This document shows positions 1 through 5,363 of a stretch of 14,536 nucleotides of DNA, piece by piece. The notes below the pieces were generated by a model. It was not told where the DNA came from and ran no database searches. It worked only from the letters and a program-made list of their open reading frames with translations. Each line of letters begins with the position of its first letter. Position 1 is the first letter of the stretch. The DNA is taken from the NCBI GenBank assembly GCA_016234955.1, contig JACRNN010000195.1, positions 1-14,536 of the forward strand, given 5' to 3'. The position numbers and the translations under genes were made by a program. Source of the DNA: Deltaproteobacteria bacterium (GTDB lineage: Bacteria > Desulfobacterota > GWC2-55-46).

Positions 1-751
1 AGCCATACGACAGGAAGAAACCCGCCAGTATCCCGATCATGGCCATCCGGTGTTGCCCCTGCAATTTCCCCAGATGGATAAGCTCTCCGATTATATACAG
101 AATGGATCCCGCGGCAAGCGTAAGAAAAAGCAGCTCAATGGCGGCCGATATAAAGAACGAGCCTATTATTGTGCCGAAGAAGGTAGGGGCTCCTCCTATG
201 AACCCGGCAAGAGCCAGGAACTTCCAGTCCACTTTCTTTAGCTTCAGCGGAGCGGCGATTCCAAAACCCTCTGTCGCATTGTGCAACGCGAAGCCGACGA
301 TGAGCAGATATGCCAGAGAAATGGCCCCGACGGCGTATTCCTGACCGATTGCGAGCCCCTCGCTGAAGTTATGAAGCCCTATACCTATGGCGATCATCAA
401 AGAGAGGCGCTTGGAACGCACCGCAGGGTCGGATTCCCTGTCCGACCCGATGAAATGCTCTTCAAACAATGTCAGGCCGAGCAACCCTATCGAGAAGCCG
501 GCGACAAGGATAAAAGCCAGAAATACCGATTCGGCCAAGCCCCCTCTCAGAAGACCCGACTTTGCCGATTCTTCGACCATCTCAAGGGCTTTGTGCGCTA
601 TCTCGATCAGGAGGAATATAAGCACGCCTACGGATAGGGAATTGAGAAAAGCCCGCATCCGGGGTTTCGTAGAGAGAACAGCTACAGGAAGGCCGAGGAA
701 GATGGTAAAACCCGCGATAGCGCCAAGCAGCAATAAATGTGCGAAACTCAT
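1..751 (-). CDS. ZIP-family (GufA-like) divalent metal transporter, C-terminus off the window
   Basis: Inner-membrane carrier of the ZIP family, which brings Zn2+ or related divalent metals (Fe, Mn) into the cytoplasm. About 250 residues are visible, running off the left edge. They are hydrophobic with several membrane helices and carry the two family signatures: HNFSEG at residues 127-132 and HNATEG at 157-162, whose His, Asn and Glu form the metal path in TM4 and TM5. A further GELIH lies at 222-226. The ATG at 751 is chosen because a GGGGG-type ribosome binding site sits just upstream and the protein starts directly with a hydrophobic helix. The gene lies 120 bp downstream of an ArsR-type repressor on the same strand but has its own promoter, with a Fur/Zur-like site over it. 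Family assignment is firm; the metal is inferred. Codon use is less AGG/ATA-rich than in the gsp genes. Confidence 0.93.
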   Translation of the reverse strand, partial: MSFAHLLLLGAIAGFTIFLGLPVAVLSTKPRMRAFLNSLSVGVLIFLLIEIAHKALEMVEESAKSGLLRGGLAESVFLAFILVAGFSIGLLGLTLFEEHFIGSDRESDPAVRSKRLSLMIAIGIGLHNFSEGLAIGQEYAVGAISLAYLLIVGFALHNATEGFGIAAPLKLKKVDWKFLALAGFIGGAPTFFGTIIGSFFISAAIELLFLTLAAGSILYIIGELIHLGKLQGQHRMAMIGILAGFFLSYG

Positions 752-782
752 GATTCCCCCATGACAGATGACATTGCGATAG

Positions 783-811
783 ATGATAATGAAATTCACT
801 TTCAATGTCAA
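783..811 (-). promoter_or_regulatory. sigma70-like promoter of the ZIP transporter gene
   Basis: Read on the minus strand, a consensus -35 TTGACA (806-811) is followed after exactly 17 bp by TATCAT (783-788), which matches the -10 consensus at five of six positions. The transcript would start about 25 nt ahead of the transporter ATG at 751. The transporter can therefore be expressed independently of the upstream arsR. This is a sequence match only. Confidence 0.7.
785..803. promoter_or_regulatory. candidate Fur/Zur-type operator over the ZIP promoter
   Basis: GATAATGAAATTCACTTTC on the plus strand agrees with the classical 19-bp Fur box (GATAATGATAATCATTATC) at 15 of 19 positions. It has the central near-palindrome TGAAATTCA at 790-798. 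It covers the spacer and most of the -10 hexamer, so a bound repressor would block transcription. A perfect 8-bp inverted repeat, TGACATTG (769-776) and CAATGTCA (803-810), surrounds it. Fur-family repression when metal is sufficient is the known logic for importers. Which regulator binds (Fur, Zur, Mur, or the neighbouring ArsR) is inference. Confidence 0.45.
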
Positions 812-871
812 GAGAAAAAAGCTCTCCGCCCGTCCGGTTATCTTTTCAAAGACTCAACGCCAAAGGTGTAT

Positions 872-1159
872 TTACCGTTCCTTAACATGTTCAAGGCACT
901 TGTTCAACAGGGTCGCTATGTGGTCATCGGCAAGCGAATAATACGCAAGCTTCCCCTCCCGGCGATAGCTGACAAGCCGCATACCCCGAAGAAGGCGCAG
1001 GTGATTCGAGACGGCGGTGCGCCCGATCCCGAGCATGGCGGCCAGGTCGCAAACGCACAACTCCCCATGTGAGAGCGCTTGAACTACCCGTAACCGCGTG
1101 GGGTCGCCCAGCAATGCGAAGGTCTCCGCCATGACAGAAATAGCATCCTCTGAGGCCAT
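872..1159 (-). CDS. ArsR/SmtB-family metal-responsive repressor with an alpha5 zinc site
   Basis: Winged-helix DNA-binding repressor of the ArsR/SmtB family, which leaves its operator when it binds metal. The ATG at 1159 gives 95 residues. LLGDPTRLRVVQAL opens the core, ELCVCDLA (33-40) is the metal-box helix with Cys35 and Cys37, and TAVSNHLRLL is the recognition helix. The C-terminal helix carries D78, H80, H91 and E94 in the same spacing as SmtB D104/H106/H117/E120, the zinc-sensing alpha5 site. The preceding stretch MRLVSYRREGKLAYY also closely follows SmtB. A TTG at 1228 would extend the frame by 23 residues, but that part overlaps an opposite-strand ATPase relic and looks non-native, so the original start region may be damaged. 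The Shine-Dalgarno for 1159 is only fair (AGGAG, 12 nt away). Zinc, cadmium or lead sensing is inferred. Confidence 0.88.
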   Translation of the reverse strand: MASEDAISVMAETFALLGDPTRLRVVQALSHGELCVCDLAAMLGIGRTAVSNHLRLLRGMRLVSYRREGKLAYYSLADDHIATLLNKCLEHVKER

Positions 1160-1188
1160 ACGGGCGGCGATCTCCTTCACGGCCTTCG

Positions 1189-1332
1189 TTTGGAAAGATA
1201 CTCCACTATGTCGAAGAGGCCGAGACAAGGAAGTCGAGCTACCAGAGGTTCGGGGAAACCTTCGGCAGATACTATACGCCTTTCATGTTCGCGCTCTCCC
1301 TCATGGTGATAATCGTTCCGGCTATATTCATA
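1189..1332 (+). pseudogene. Internal fragment of a ZntA/CadA-type P1B heavy-metal ATPase
   Basis: In the plus frame starting at 1189 about 48 codons read FGKILHYVEEAETRKS, then QRFGETFGRYYTPFMFALSL and MVIIVPAIF. This is the cytosolic A-domain exit and following membrane helix of P1B ATPases; ZntA has ILKLIEEAEERRAP, then RFIDRFSRIYTPAIMAVALL. There is no start codon, no upstream metal-binding domain, and no CPC, DKTGT or later domains. Similarity stops about 20 bp before a strong terminator. Zn/Cd/Pb efflux pumps are commonly divergent from ArsR-type repressors, and this relic points away from one. I infer that deletions removed both ends of the pump. Identity rests on recognising the motif pattern by eye. 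Confidence 0.75.
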
Positions 1333-1353
1333 TCGCCCCGATCGGTTCAGGAG

Positions 1354-1398
1354 GCCGCAACCATTTGGTTTTTCAAATGGTTGCGGCTTTTTCTTTTT
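1354..1398 (+). terminator. strong intrinsic terminator after the ATPase relic
   Basis: GCCGCAACCATTTG (1354-1367) and its exact complement CAAATGGTTGCGGC (1374-1387) form a 14-bp stem with a 6-nt loop, followed by TTTTTCTTTTT. It acts on plus-strand transcripts. The only plus-strand coding trace ahead of it is the P1B ATPase fragment, so it was probably that gene's terminator. Confidence 0.9.
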
Positions 1399-1494
1399 AG
1401 CGATCCGCACCCGTTGCCCGGCCTCTATCCCCGGCTGTCTTTTTTAACGTTCTGAAGCCTCCCCGGGTTCTCAATCCCTGGCCCGTTCATTTCC

Positions 1495-1643
1495 TTAAGG
1501 CTATTTCTAAAAATAGCTCTTTTCCCTGATCTCTTTGTTAGGGCGAAAATAAAATGCTCACATATTCGCATATATGCTCCGCTTTTATTTTCGCCCCTGC
1601 CTCGACCTCGGAAAAAATAACTGATTTTTAGAAGTAGCCTTAA
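1495..1643. repeat. 149-bp MITE-like imperfect palindrome
   Basis: The outer 20-bp arms TTAAGGCTATTTCTAAAAAT (1495-1514) and 1624-1643 are inverted copies with one mismatch. They are bounded by TTAA, which could be part of the arm or a target duplication. Inside are TTTTCC/GGAAAA and a perfect 14-bp pair GGGCGAAAATAAAA (1541-1554) and TTTTATTTTCGCCC (1583-1596), then a small CATAT/ATATG tip stem. The whole can fold as one long hairpin. It is far more AT-rich than its surroundings and no open frame is convincing. It looks like a non-autonomous mobile element or dispersed structured repeat; no transposase is seen. Confidence 0.7.
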
Positions 1644-1784
1644 ATTTTCCCCGATACAGGACGATAAGTAAAGTGGACGGACAGACCGCGCGGCCCGGGA
1701 CCTTTGCCCGGCCCCCGATGCGGCGGTCCCGGTGCGTGAACCCTTCAGGCTGAAATACAACATGCGTTTTTTATGGAGAGCGGA
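1644..1784. other. Intergenic leader ahead of the REC-REC-PilZ gene
   Basis: No gene is supported here. It holds an 8-bp perfect inverted repeat, CCGGGACC (1695-1702) and GGTCCCGG (1725-1732), with a 22-nt loop and no T-run, so it is not an intrinsic terminator. I see no convincing sigma70 or sigma54 promoter hexamers. The GGAG at 1775-1778 is the ribosome binding site for the ATG at 1785. Confidence 0.4.
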
Positions 1785-2996
1785 ATGGAAGAGACCATAT
1801 TATTCGTTGACGACGAGCAGAACGTACTGAACTCCCTTGTGAGGCTCTTCAGGGGAGAGGGATTCAGGGTGCTTACGGCGGACAGGGGCGTGGCCGGGCT
1901 CGAGTTGGTAAAAAATAACAGGGTGTCGGTTGTCATATCCGACCACATGATGCCGGGGATGGACGGGGTGAAGTTGCTCTCACTCGTGAAGGAGGTCTCG
2001 CCCGAAACGGTCAGGTGCCTCCTGACGGCGTATGCCGACCTGAAATCGTCGATGGCGGCCATCAACGAAGGCGAGGTCTACAGGTACATAATGAAACCGT
2101 GGGACCCGGACGATCTCAGGCATATAGTAAGGGAGGCCGTTCAAAGATACCGGCAGGCGACCGATAATAAGATGATCAATCAGGCCGCCATGAGGCAGAA
2201 CGCCGAGCTTACGGACATGGTCTTCAGGGACGTCCTGAAGGAGGACAGGGAGGGCAATGATTCAAAGAACATCCTTGTGGCCGACGACAGCGTCTTTTTC
2301 AGGACCAAGCTGAGCGACATACTCGCCGAAGCCGGACACATGGTCGGGTTTGCAAGTGACGGCAAGGAGGTCATAAGCAACCTGACGTTGAACGCCGGCT
2401 CCATAGACCTTGTCATCCTCGACCTTCAGATGCCCGATATCGACGGTTTTGGCGTGTTGCAGTGGATGAATGACAACGGTCTCAACGGCAAGCCGCCTGT
2501 CCTTGTCACGACCGGGGCATATGATGCCGGGAATCTTCTCGTAAGGCTCAGAAGCCTCGGCGCGACAGGGCTTCTGTCAAAGGGTTTTACGCCCGAACAG
2601 GTCATCTTCAGGATAAACAGGATACTCTTCCCTGAGAAGGTGGCGAAGATAAACAAGTGGAAACGGGTGCCGGTGTCGATACCGGTCGACTTCACCGACG
2701 GACATCAGTCGAGGACGGGCTTTTTTCTTAATATAAGCGAAACAGGGGCGTTCCTGTACACGATGGCCGAGTTAAGCGCGGGGTTGCGGCTGGTATTGAA
2801 GTTCGTCCTCCCCGGCATAGGCAAGGTTTTTGAGATAATCGGCAACGTCAAATGGGCGACCGGCGAGGTCCACGGCAAGGCGCTCTTCTGCGGCTATGGC
2901 ATCGTGTTTAACGCCATCTTCCATACGGACCGGCAGATACTGAGGGAGTTCATAAGCGACGAGGCCGTGAAGATAGAGACGGACAATTATCAGTAA
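1785..2996 (+). CDS. REC-REC-PilZ response regulator
   Basis: Cytoplasmic signalling protein of 403 residues with two phospho-receiver domains and a C-terminal PilZ domain. REC1 (about 2-120) has the acidic pair D9/D10, phospho-acceptor D53 in SDHMMPGMDG, T81 and K104 in YIMKPW. REC2 (about 163-285) has D167/D168, D213 in LDLQMPDIDG, the TTG switch and K266. Both sets look complete. PilZ (about 290-395) has the NxSxxG motif (NISETG, 316-321), but the c-di-GMP-binding RxxxR is reduced to NKWKR. The ATG at 1785 is preferred over 1773 because GGAG lies 6 nt ahead of it, while 1773 has no site. There is no DNA-binding or enzymatic output domain, so output is probably protein-protein, tuned by phosphorylation and perhaps c-di-GMP. 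It lies just upstream of the T2SS operon promoter on the same strand, but a functional link is inference. Confidence 0.9.
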   Translation: MEETILFVDDEQNVLNSLVRLFRGEGFRVLTADRGVAGLELVKNNRVSVVISDHMMPGMDGVKLLSLVKEVSPETVRCLLTAYADLKSSMAAINEGEVYRYIMKPWDPDDLRHIVREAVQRYRQATDNKMINQAAMRQNAELTDMVFRDVLKEDREGNDSKNILVADDSVFFRTKLSDILAEAGHMVGFASDGKEVISNLTLNAGSIDLVILDLQMPDIDGFGVLQWMNDNGLNGKPPVLVTTGAYDAGNLLVRLRSLGATGLLSKGFTPEQVIFRINRILFPEKVAKINKWKRVPVSIPVDFTDGHQSRTGFFLNISETGAFLYTMAELSAGLRLVLKFVLPGIGKVFEIIGNVKWATGEVHGKALFCGYGIVFNAIFHTDRQILREFISDEAVKIETDNYQ

Positions 2997-3074
2997 GACA
3001 CAGGCCGCTCCACGGCAATCCATAATCACTCCATCAGGGCCTGCCGCAACCCCCCCTGCCGCTCTCCATGCTTG

Positions 3075-3102
3075 TTGACACCCTGGGGTAAAAAATAATA
3101 AT
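3075..3102 (+). promoter_or_regulatory. candidate sigma70 promoter of the gsp operon
   Basis: TTGACA (3075-3080) is a perfect -35. After 16 bp comes AATAAT (3097-3102), five of six to the -10 consensus; TAATAT at 3099-3104 with an 18-bp spacer is an alternative. It lies in the only sizeable gap between the REC-REC-PilZ gene and gspG. It implies a 5' leader of roughly 290 nt. Confidence 0.6.
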
Positions 3103-3108
3103 ATATAC

Positions 3109-3403
3109 AGGTTCAGGGAAGCGCACGGCCAAACCGCCGTGGACCTATTGTACGGCAGGGCCGTGGGCCGGAGTCGGCAGGGGACCGGCCTTCATAAGCT
3201 CAAGGCAAACGGAGAGCAGGGATTATCTTATGAACATGCATAGCGAGCGCCCAGCCCGCAGCTTGCCGCGGGGTCAAGCGAGCGAATCGGATATAGATAC
3301 TTCCTTACATGTCGAAGATTCCCGCGGAAAAGCCGCGGGGAGCTTCAATATCAGACGTCTTTCCATTGGACCCGGAGATGTTCCGGCTGTAAATAAAGGC
3401 TTG
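3109..3403 (+). other. Long structured leader between promoter and gspG
   Basis: No convincing separate gene. A nested hairpin forms from CACGGCC/GGCCGTG (3124-3130 and 3159-3165) enclosing GCCGT/ACGGC (3136-3140 and 3152-3156). A following stem is GGCCGG/CCGGCC (3166-3171 and 3185-3190). Two GC hairpins resembling REP elements follow, CCCGCAGCTTGCCGCGGG at about 3258 and CCCGCGG/CCGCGGG near 3321-3339. The gspG frame stays open back to an ATG at 3230, which has AGGG 8 nt upstream. That would give a 63-residue leader of atypical composition, so I treat it as untranslated. It could be a regulatory leader RNA or accumulated repeat debris. Confidence 0.45.
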
Positions 3404-3838
3404 ATGCGCCTGTGCTCCAAAGGCTTTACCCTCATAGAGCTCATGGTCGTTATCGTCATCCTCGGGATCCTTGCCGCTATAATCGCCCCTCGGATAATAG
3501 GCAGGACCGATGAGGCGAAGGTGACGGAGACAAAGGTCCAGATACGCAACCTTGAAACCGCCCTGAGGATGTATAAGCTCGACAACGGCGATTACCCCAC
3601 TACCGAGCAGGGCCTCGATGCCCTCGTTGAAAAGCCGGCTATCGGGACGATACCGAAGAACTGGCACGATGGCGGGTACCTTGAGAAGAAAAAGGCGCCT
3701 AACGACGCGTGGGGGAACCGCTTCGTGTACGTCTCCCCCGGGCTCCACGGCGACTACGACATAATCTCCTACGGAGCCGACGGCGCAAAGGGCGGAGAGA
3801 AGTTCAGCGCCGACATCGAGAGCTGGAACATGGACTGA
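3404..3838 (+). CDS. gspG: T2SS major pseudopilin GspG
   Basis: Major subunit of the periplasmic T2SS pseudopilus, cleaved and N-methylated by the prepilin peptidase. The 144-residue product has a 7-residue basic leader MRLCSKG, cleavage before F8, the essential Glu at mature position 5, and a hydrophobic helix (LMVVIVILGILAAIIAP). Family landmarks follow: LRMYKLDNGDYPTTEQGL, APNDAWGNRFVYVSPG, and a C-terminal DIISYGADG calcium-loop region. The start at 3404 is chosen for the normal leader and family length. An upstream ATG at 3230 would add 58 residues to the N-terminus, for a 65-residue leader that includes hairpin sequence. The nearest Shine-Dalgarno is a weak AAGG 4 nt ahead. It is the first gene of the operon, with gspH 43 bp downstream. 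Confidence 0.95.
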   Translation: MRLCSKGFTLIELMVVIVILGILAAIIAPRIIGRTDEAKVTETKVQIRNLETALRMYKLDNGDYPTTEQGLDALVEKPAIGTIPKNWHDGGYLEKKKAPNDAWGNRFVYVSPGLHGDYDIISYGADGAKGGEKFSADIESWNMD

Positions 3839-3881
3839 CCTTCTCCTTAACCGCCTTCCGAACGGGGAAAAGACTGGTGAT

Positions 3882-4391
3882 ATGGCCGAACCCCACCGTA
3901 TGCCGCGCCGAGGGGGCGCAAGAGGCTTTACCCTCATAGAGCTCATCGCCGTGATAGCCGTCATAGGCGCGGCGGCTTTGATTGTTTTTCCCAGGCTTCC
4001 CTCTGTTGATGAACTGCTCTTCAATTCCGACTGCAGGAAACTGTCGGGACTTATCAGGTACTTGAACGAGACCTCTTATTCAAAGAAGAAGTTCTACCGG
4101 GTGCGGTTCACACCGGGGCAGGGGACCGTCGAGGTCGAAGAGTCCCGCGACGGTTATACGTTTATTGCCGACGGGGAGACGTCCAGGGGCCTTGTCATGG
4201 AGGATACCTCCATAGAGGAAGTGGTTCTGCAAGGGGCCGGCACTATCAATCAAGGAGAGGTGGCCGTGGTCTTCGCGCCGGGGACGGGGGCCGAGGCGTT
4301 CAACCTCCACCTCAAAAGGCGCGAGCGCAGGACCACCATAAGCTACAACCCGTATTCAGGCAAGGTGAAGGTGGTGCAGGGGTATGTTTAG
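3882..4391 (+). CDS. gspH: T2SS minor pseudopilin GspH
   Basis: Low-abundance pseudopilin near the pseudopilus tip. The 169-residue product has a 15-residue Arg-rich leader ending ARG, cleavage before FTLIELIAVIAVIGAAALIV (Glu at +5 conserved), and then a beta-rich C-terminal domain typical of GspH in size and position. Assignment as H rather than another minor pseudopilin relies on gene order (directly after gspG and before I, J, K). The ATG at 3882 has only a poor ribosome site; an in-frame ATG at 3900 would also leave a functional leader. The 3' end overlaps gspI by 8 nt, suggesting translational coupling. Confidence 0.85.
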   Translation: MAEPHRMPRRGGARGFTLIELIAVIAVIGAAALIVFPRLPSVDELLFNSDCRKLSGLIRYLNETSYSKKKFYRVRFTPGQGTVEVEESRDGYTFIADGETSRGLVMEDTSIEEVVLQGAGTINQGEVAVVFAPGTGAEAFNLHLKRRERRTTISYNPYSGKVKVVQGYV

Positions 4392-4614
4392 GGCAGGCGT
4401 TGAAGAGTTCCTCCGCTTTCCGCGGCGCAACCGGGGCCTTGCTCAACCCGGGGCGCGGGGGTTCACGCAGGGGGACTTCACGGCATACGGGCACCCGGAG
4501 TACAACTGGGCGTATGTCAGCGAGGACTTCATGATAAAGGGCGTTAAAAAAGTCCACGTCACCGTTACGTGGGACGGCGGACAGGGCTACACCATAGAGA
4601 CTTACAGGCGTTGA
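4384..4614 (+). CDS. gspI: T2SS minor pseudopilin GspI lacking its N-terminal helix (internal deletion)
   Basis: The position between gspH and gspJ and the C-terminal sequence identify this as GspI, which nucleates the I-J-K tip complex. Only 76 residues remain, against roughly 115-130 normally. The leader ends PGARG followed by FT, as at a prepilin cleavage site. The next residues are QGDFTAYGHPEYNWAY and VKKVHVTVTWDGGQGYTIETY, the C-terminal part of GspI. The LLEVLVAL-type helix, the Glu at +5 and about 40-60 residues are missing, with the frame intact. Related words, GGGGGTTCACG (4457-4467) and GGGGGACTTCACG (4470-4482), flank the junction. GCAGGGG just before the ATG serves as ribosome site, and the start overlaps gspH. 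As it stands the product could not insert in the membrane or join a pseudopilus. A real deletion and an assembly collapse cannot be told apart here. Confidence 0.8.
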   Translation: MFRAGVEEFLRFPRRNRGLAQPGARGFTQGDFTAYGHPEYNWAYVSEDFMIKGVKKVHVTVTWDGGQGYTIETYRR

Positions 4615-4676
4615 GAGGCCCGTGTATGACAGGCCGCGATAGTCAACACCGGGCGGGCCGCGAAGCGGAGATGATA

Positions 4677-5363
4677 ATGGCCCCCGGTACCGTCGGCCGG
4701 CCGGCGGATGAGGAGATGGAGCGGCACAAGCGCATATCCCCTATGTCAAAGGCGGGCCGGAGCGGGGGGTTCACGCTCTTGGAGGTGCTTGTGGCCGTCG
4801 GGCTTGCGGCGGCGGTGTTAGCGGCGCTGTACGCGACCTTTTTTTCGGTGCTCAGGAGCCGCGAGGCGGTGGACAGGGCCCTTGAGCGCTCGGCGGAGAT
4901 AAGGCGCTTCCTCGACAGGTTCGGCAGCGAGGCGCACTCCGCGTACTTCAGCGCCAATAACCCGTTGACCTCTTTTTCCGGCGAGGAGAACTACAAGCTC
5001 GGGGCGCCAACGAGTGAGCTCTCGTTCACGTCCTTCAATTACCCGGCGCTGGTGGAGGCCAGGCCGGTCTCCGACCTGGTGTATATCAGATACTTCGTGG
5101 AGAAGTCCGACTCCGGCATCTACGCCCTCTACAGGGAGTCCGCCAACCCCTTCGCCGCGCAAAAGGGCGCGGCCTTCAAGGTGGAGGCGGTGGAGGACAT
5201 AGACGGCTTCGAGGCGAGCTTTTACAACGGCAAGGAGTGGGTAAAGGCGTGGGACTCCTCACTTGAGGGGCGGCCCCCGGAGGCCGTAAAGGCGGTGGTC
5301 AGGATAAGGGAAGGCCGGGACATATCCGAGTTCTCGGCGATAGCGAGGGTAAAGGTCAGATGA
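4677..5363 (+). CDS. gspJ: T2SS minor pseudopilin GspJ
   Basis: Minor pseudopilin of the I-J-K tip complex. The mature N-terminus is FTLLEVLVAVGLAAAVLAAL with Glu at +5, followed by a roughly 180-residue beta-rich domain including SDLVYIRYFVE and a C-terminal VKAVVRIREGRDISEFSAIA, as in GspJ. Start choice is uncertain. ATG 4677 has GGAG 6 nt upstream and gives a 31-residue leader. ATG 4626 has AGAGG at good spacing, 11 nt after gspI, with a 48-residue leader. ATGs 4713 and 4743 give normal leaders but poor ribosome sites. The stop overlaps the gspK start (ATGA). Confidence 0.88.
   Translation: MAPGTVGRPADEEMERHKRISPMSKAGRSGGFTLLEVLVAVGLAAAVLAALYATFFSVLRSREAVDRALERSAEIRRFLDRFGSEAHSAYFSANNPLTSFSGEENYKLGAPTSELSFTSFNYPALVEARPVSDLVYIRYFVEKSDSGIYALYRESANPFAAQKGAAFKVEAVEDIDGFEASFYNGKEWVKAWDSSLEGRPPEAVKAVVRIREGRDISEFSAIARVKVR

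Noticed and set aside
39..764. Several plus-strand frames over the first 760 bp
   Set aside because: They are antisense to the ZIP transporter, which has conserved HNxxEG motifs, a ribosome site and a promoter.
1695..1732. Terminator ahead of the REC-REC-PilZ gene
   Set aside because: The CCGGGACC/GGTCCCGG pair has a long 22-nt loop and no T-run on either strand.
1425..1763. 112-residue minus-strand frame across the hairpin element
   Set aside because: It runs through the inverted repeats and has no recognisable domain or ribosome site.
3119..3195. c-di-GMP-I (GEMM) riboswitch ahead of gspG
   Set aside because: CGCACGGCCAAACC looks like the first half of the GEMM core, but the required GACGCAAAGCC segment and tetraloop receptor are not found. 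A covariance-model search would settle it.
3305..4024. 239-residue minus-strand open frame opposite gspG and gspH
   Set aside because: It is an antisense shadow of two well-recognised pseudopilin genes and has no recognisable domain.
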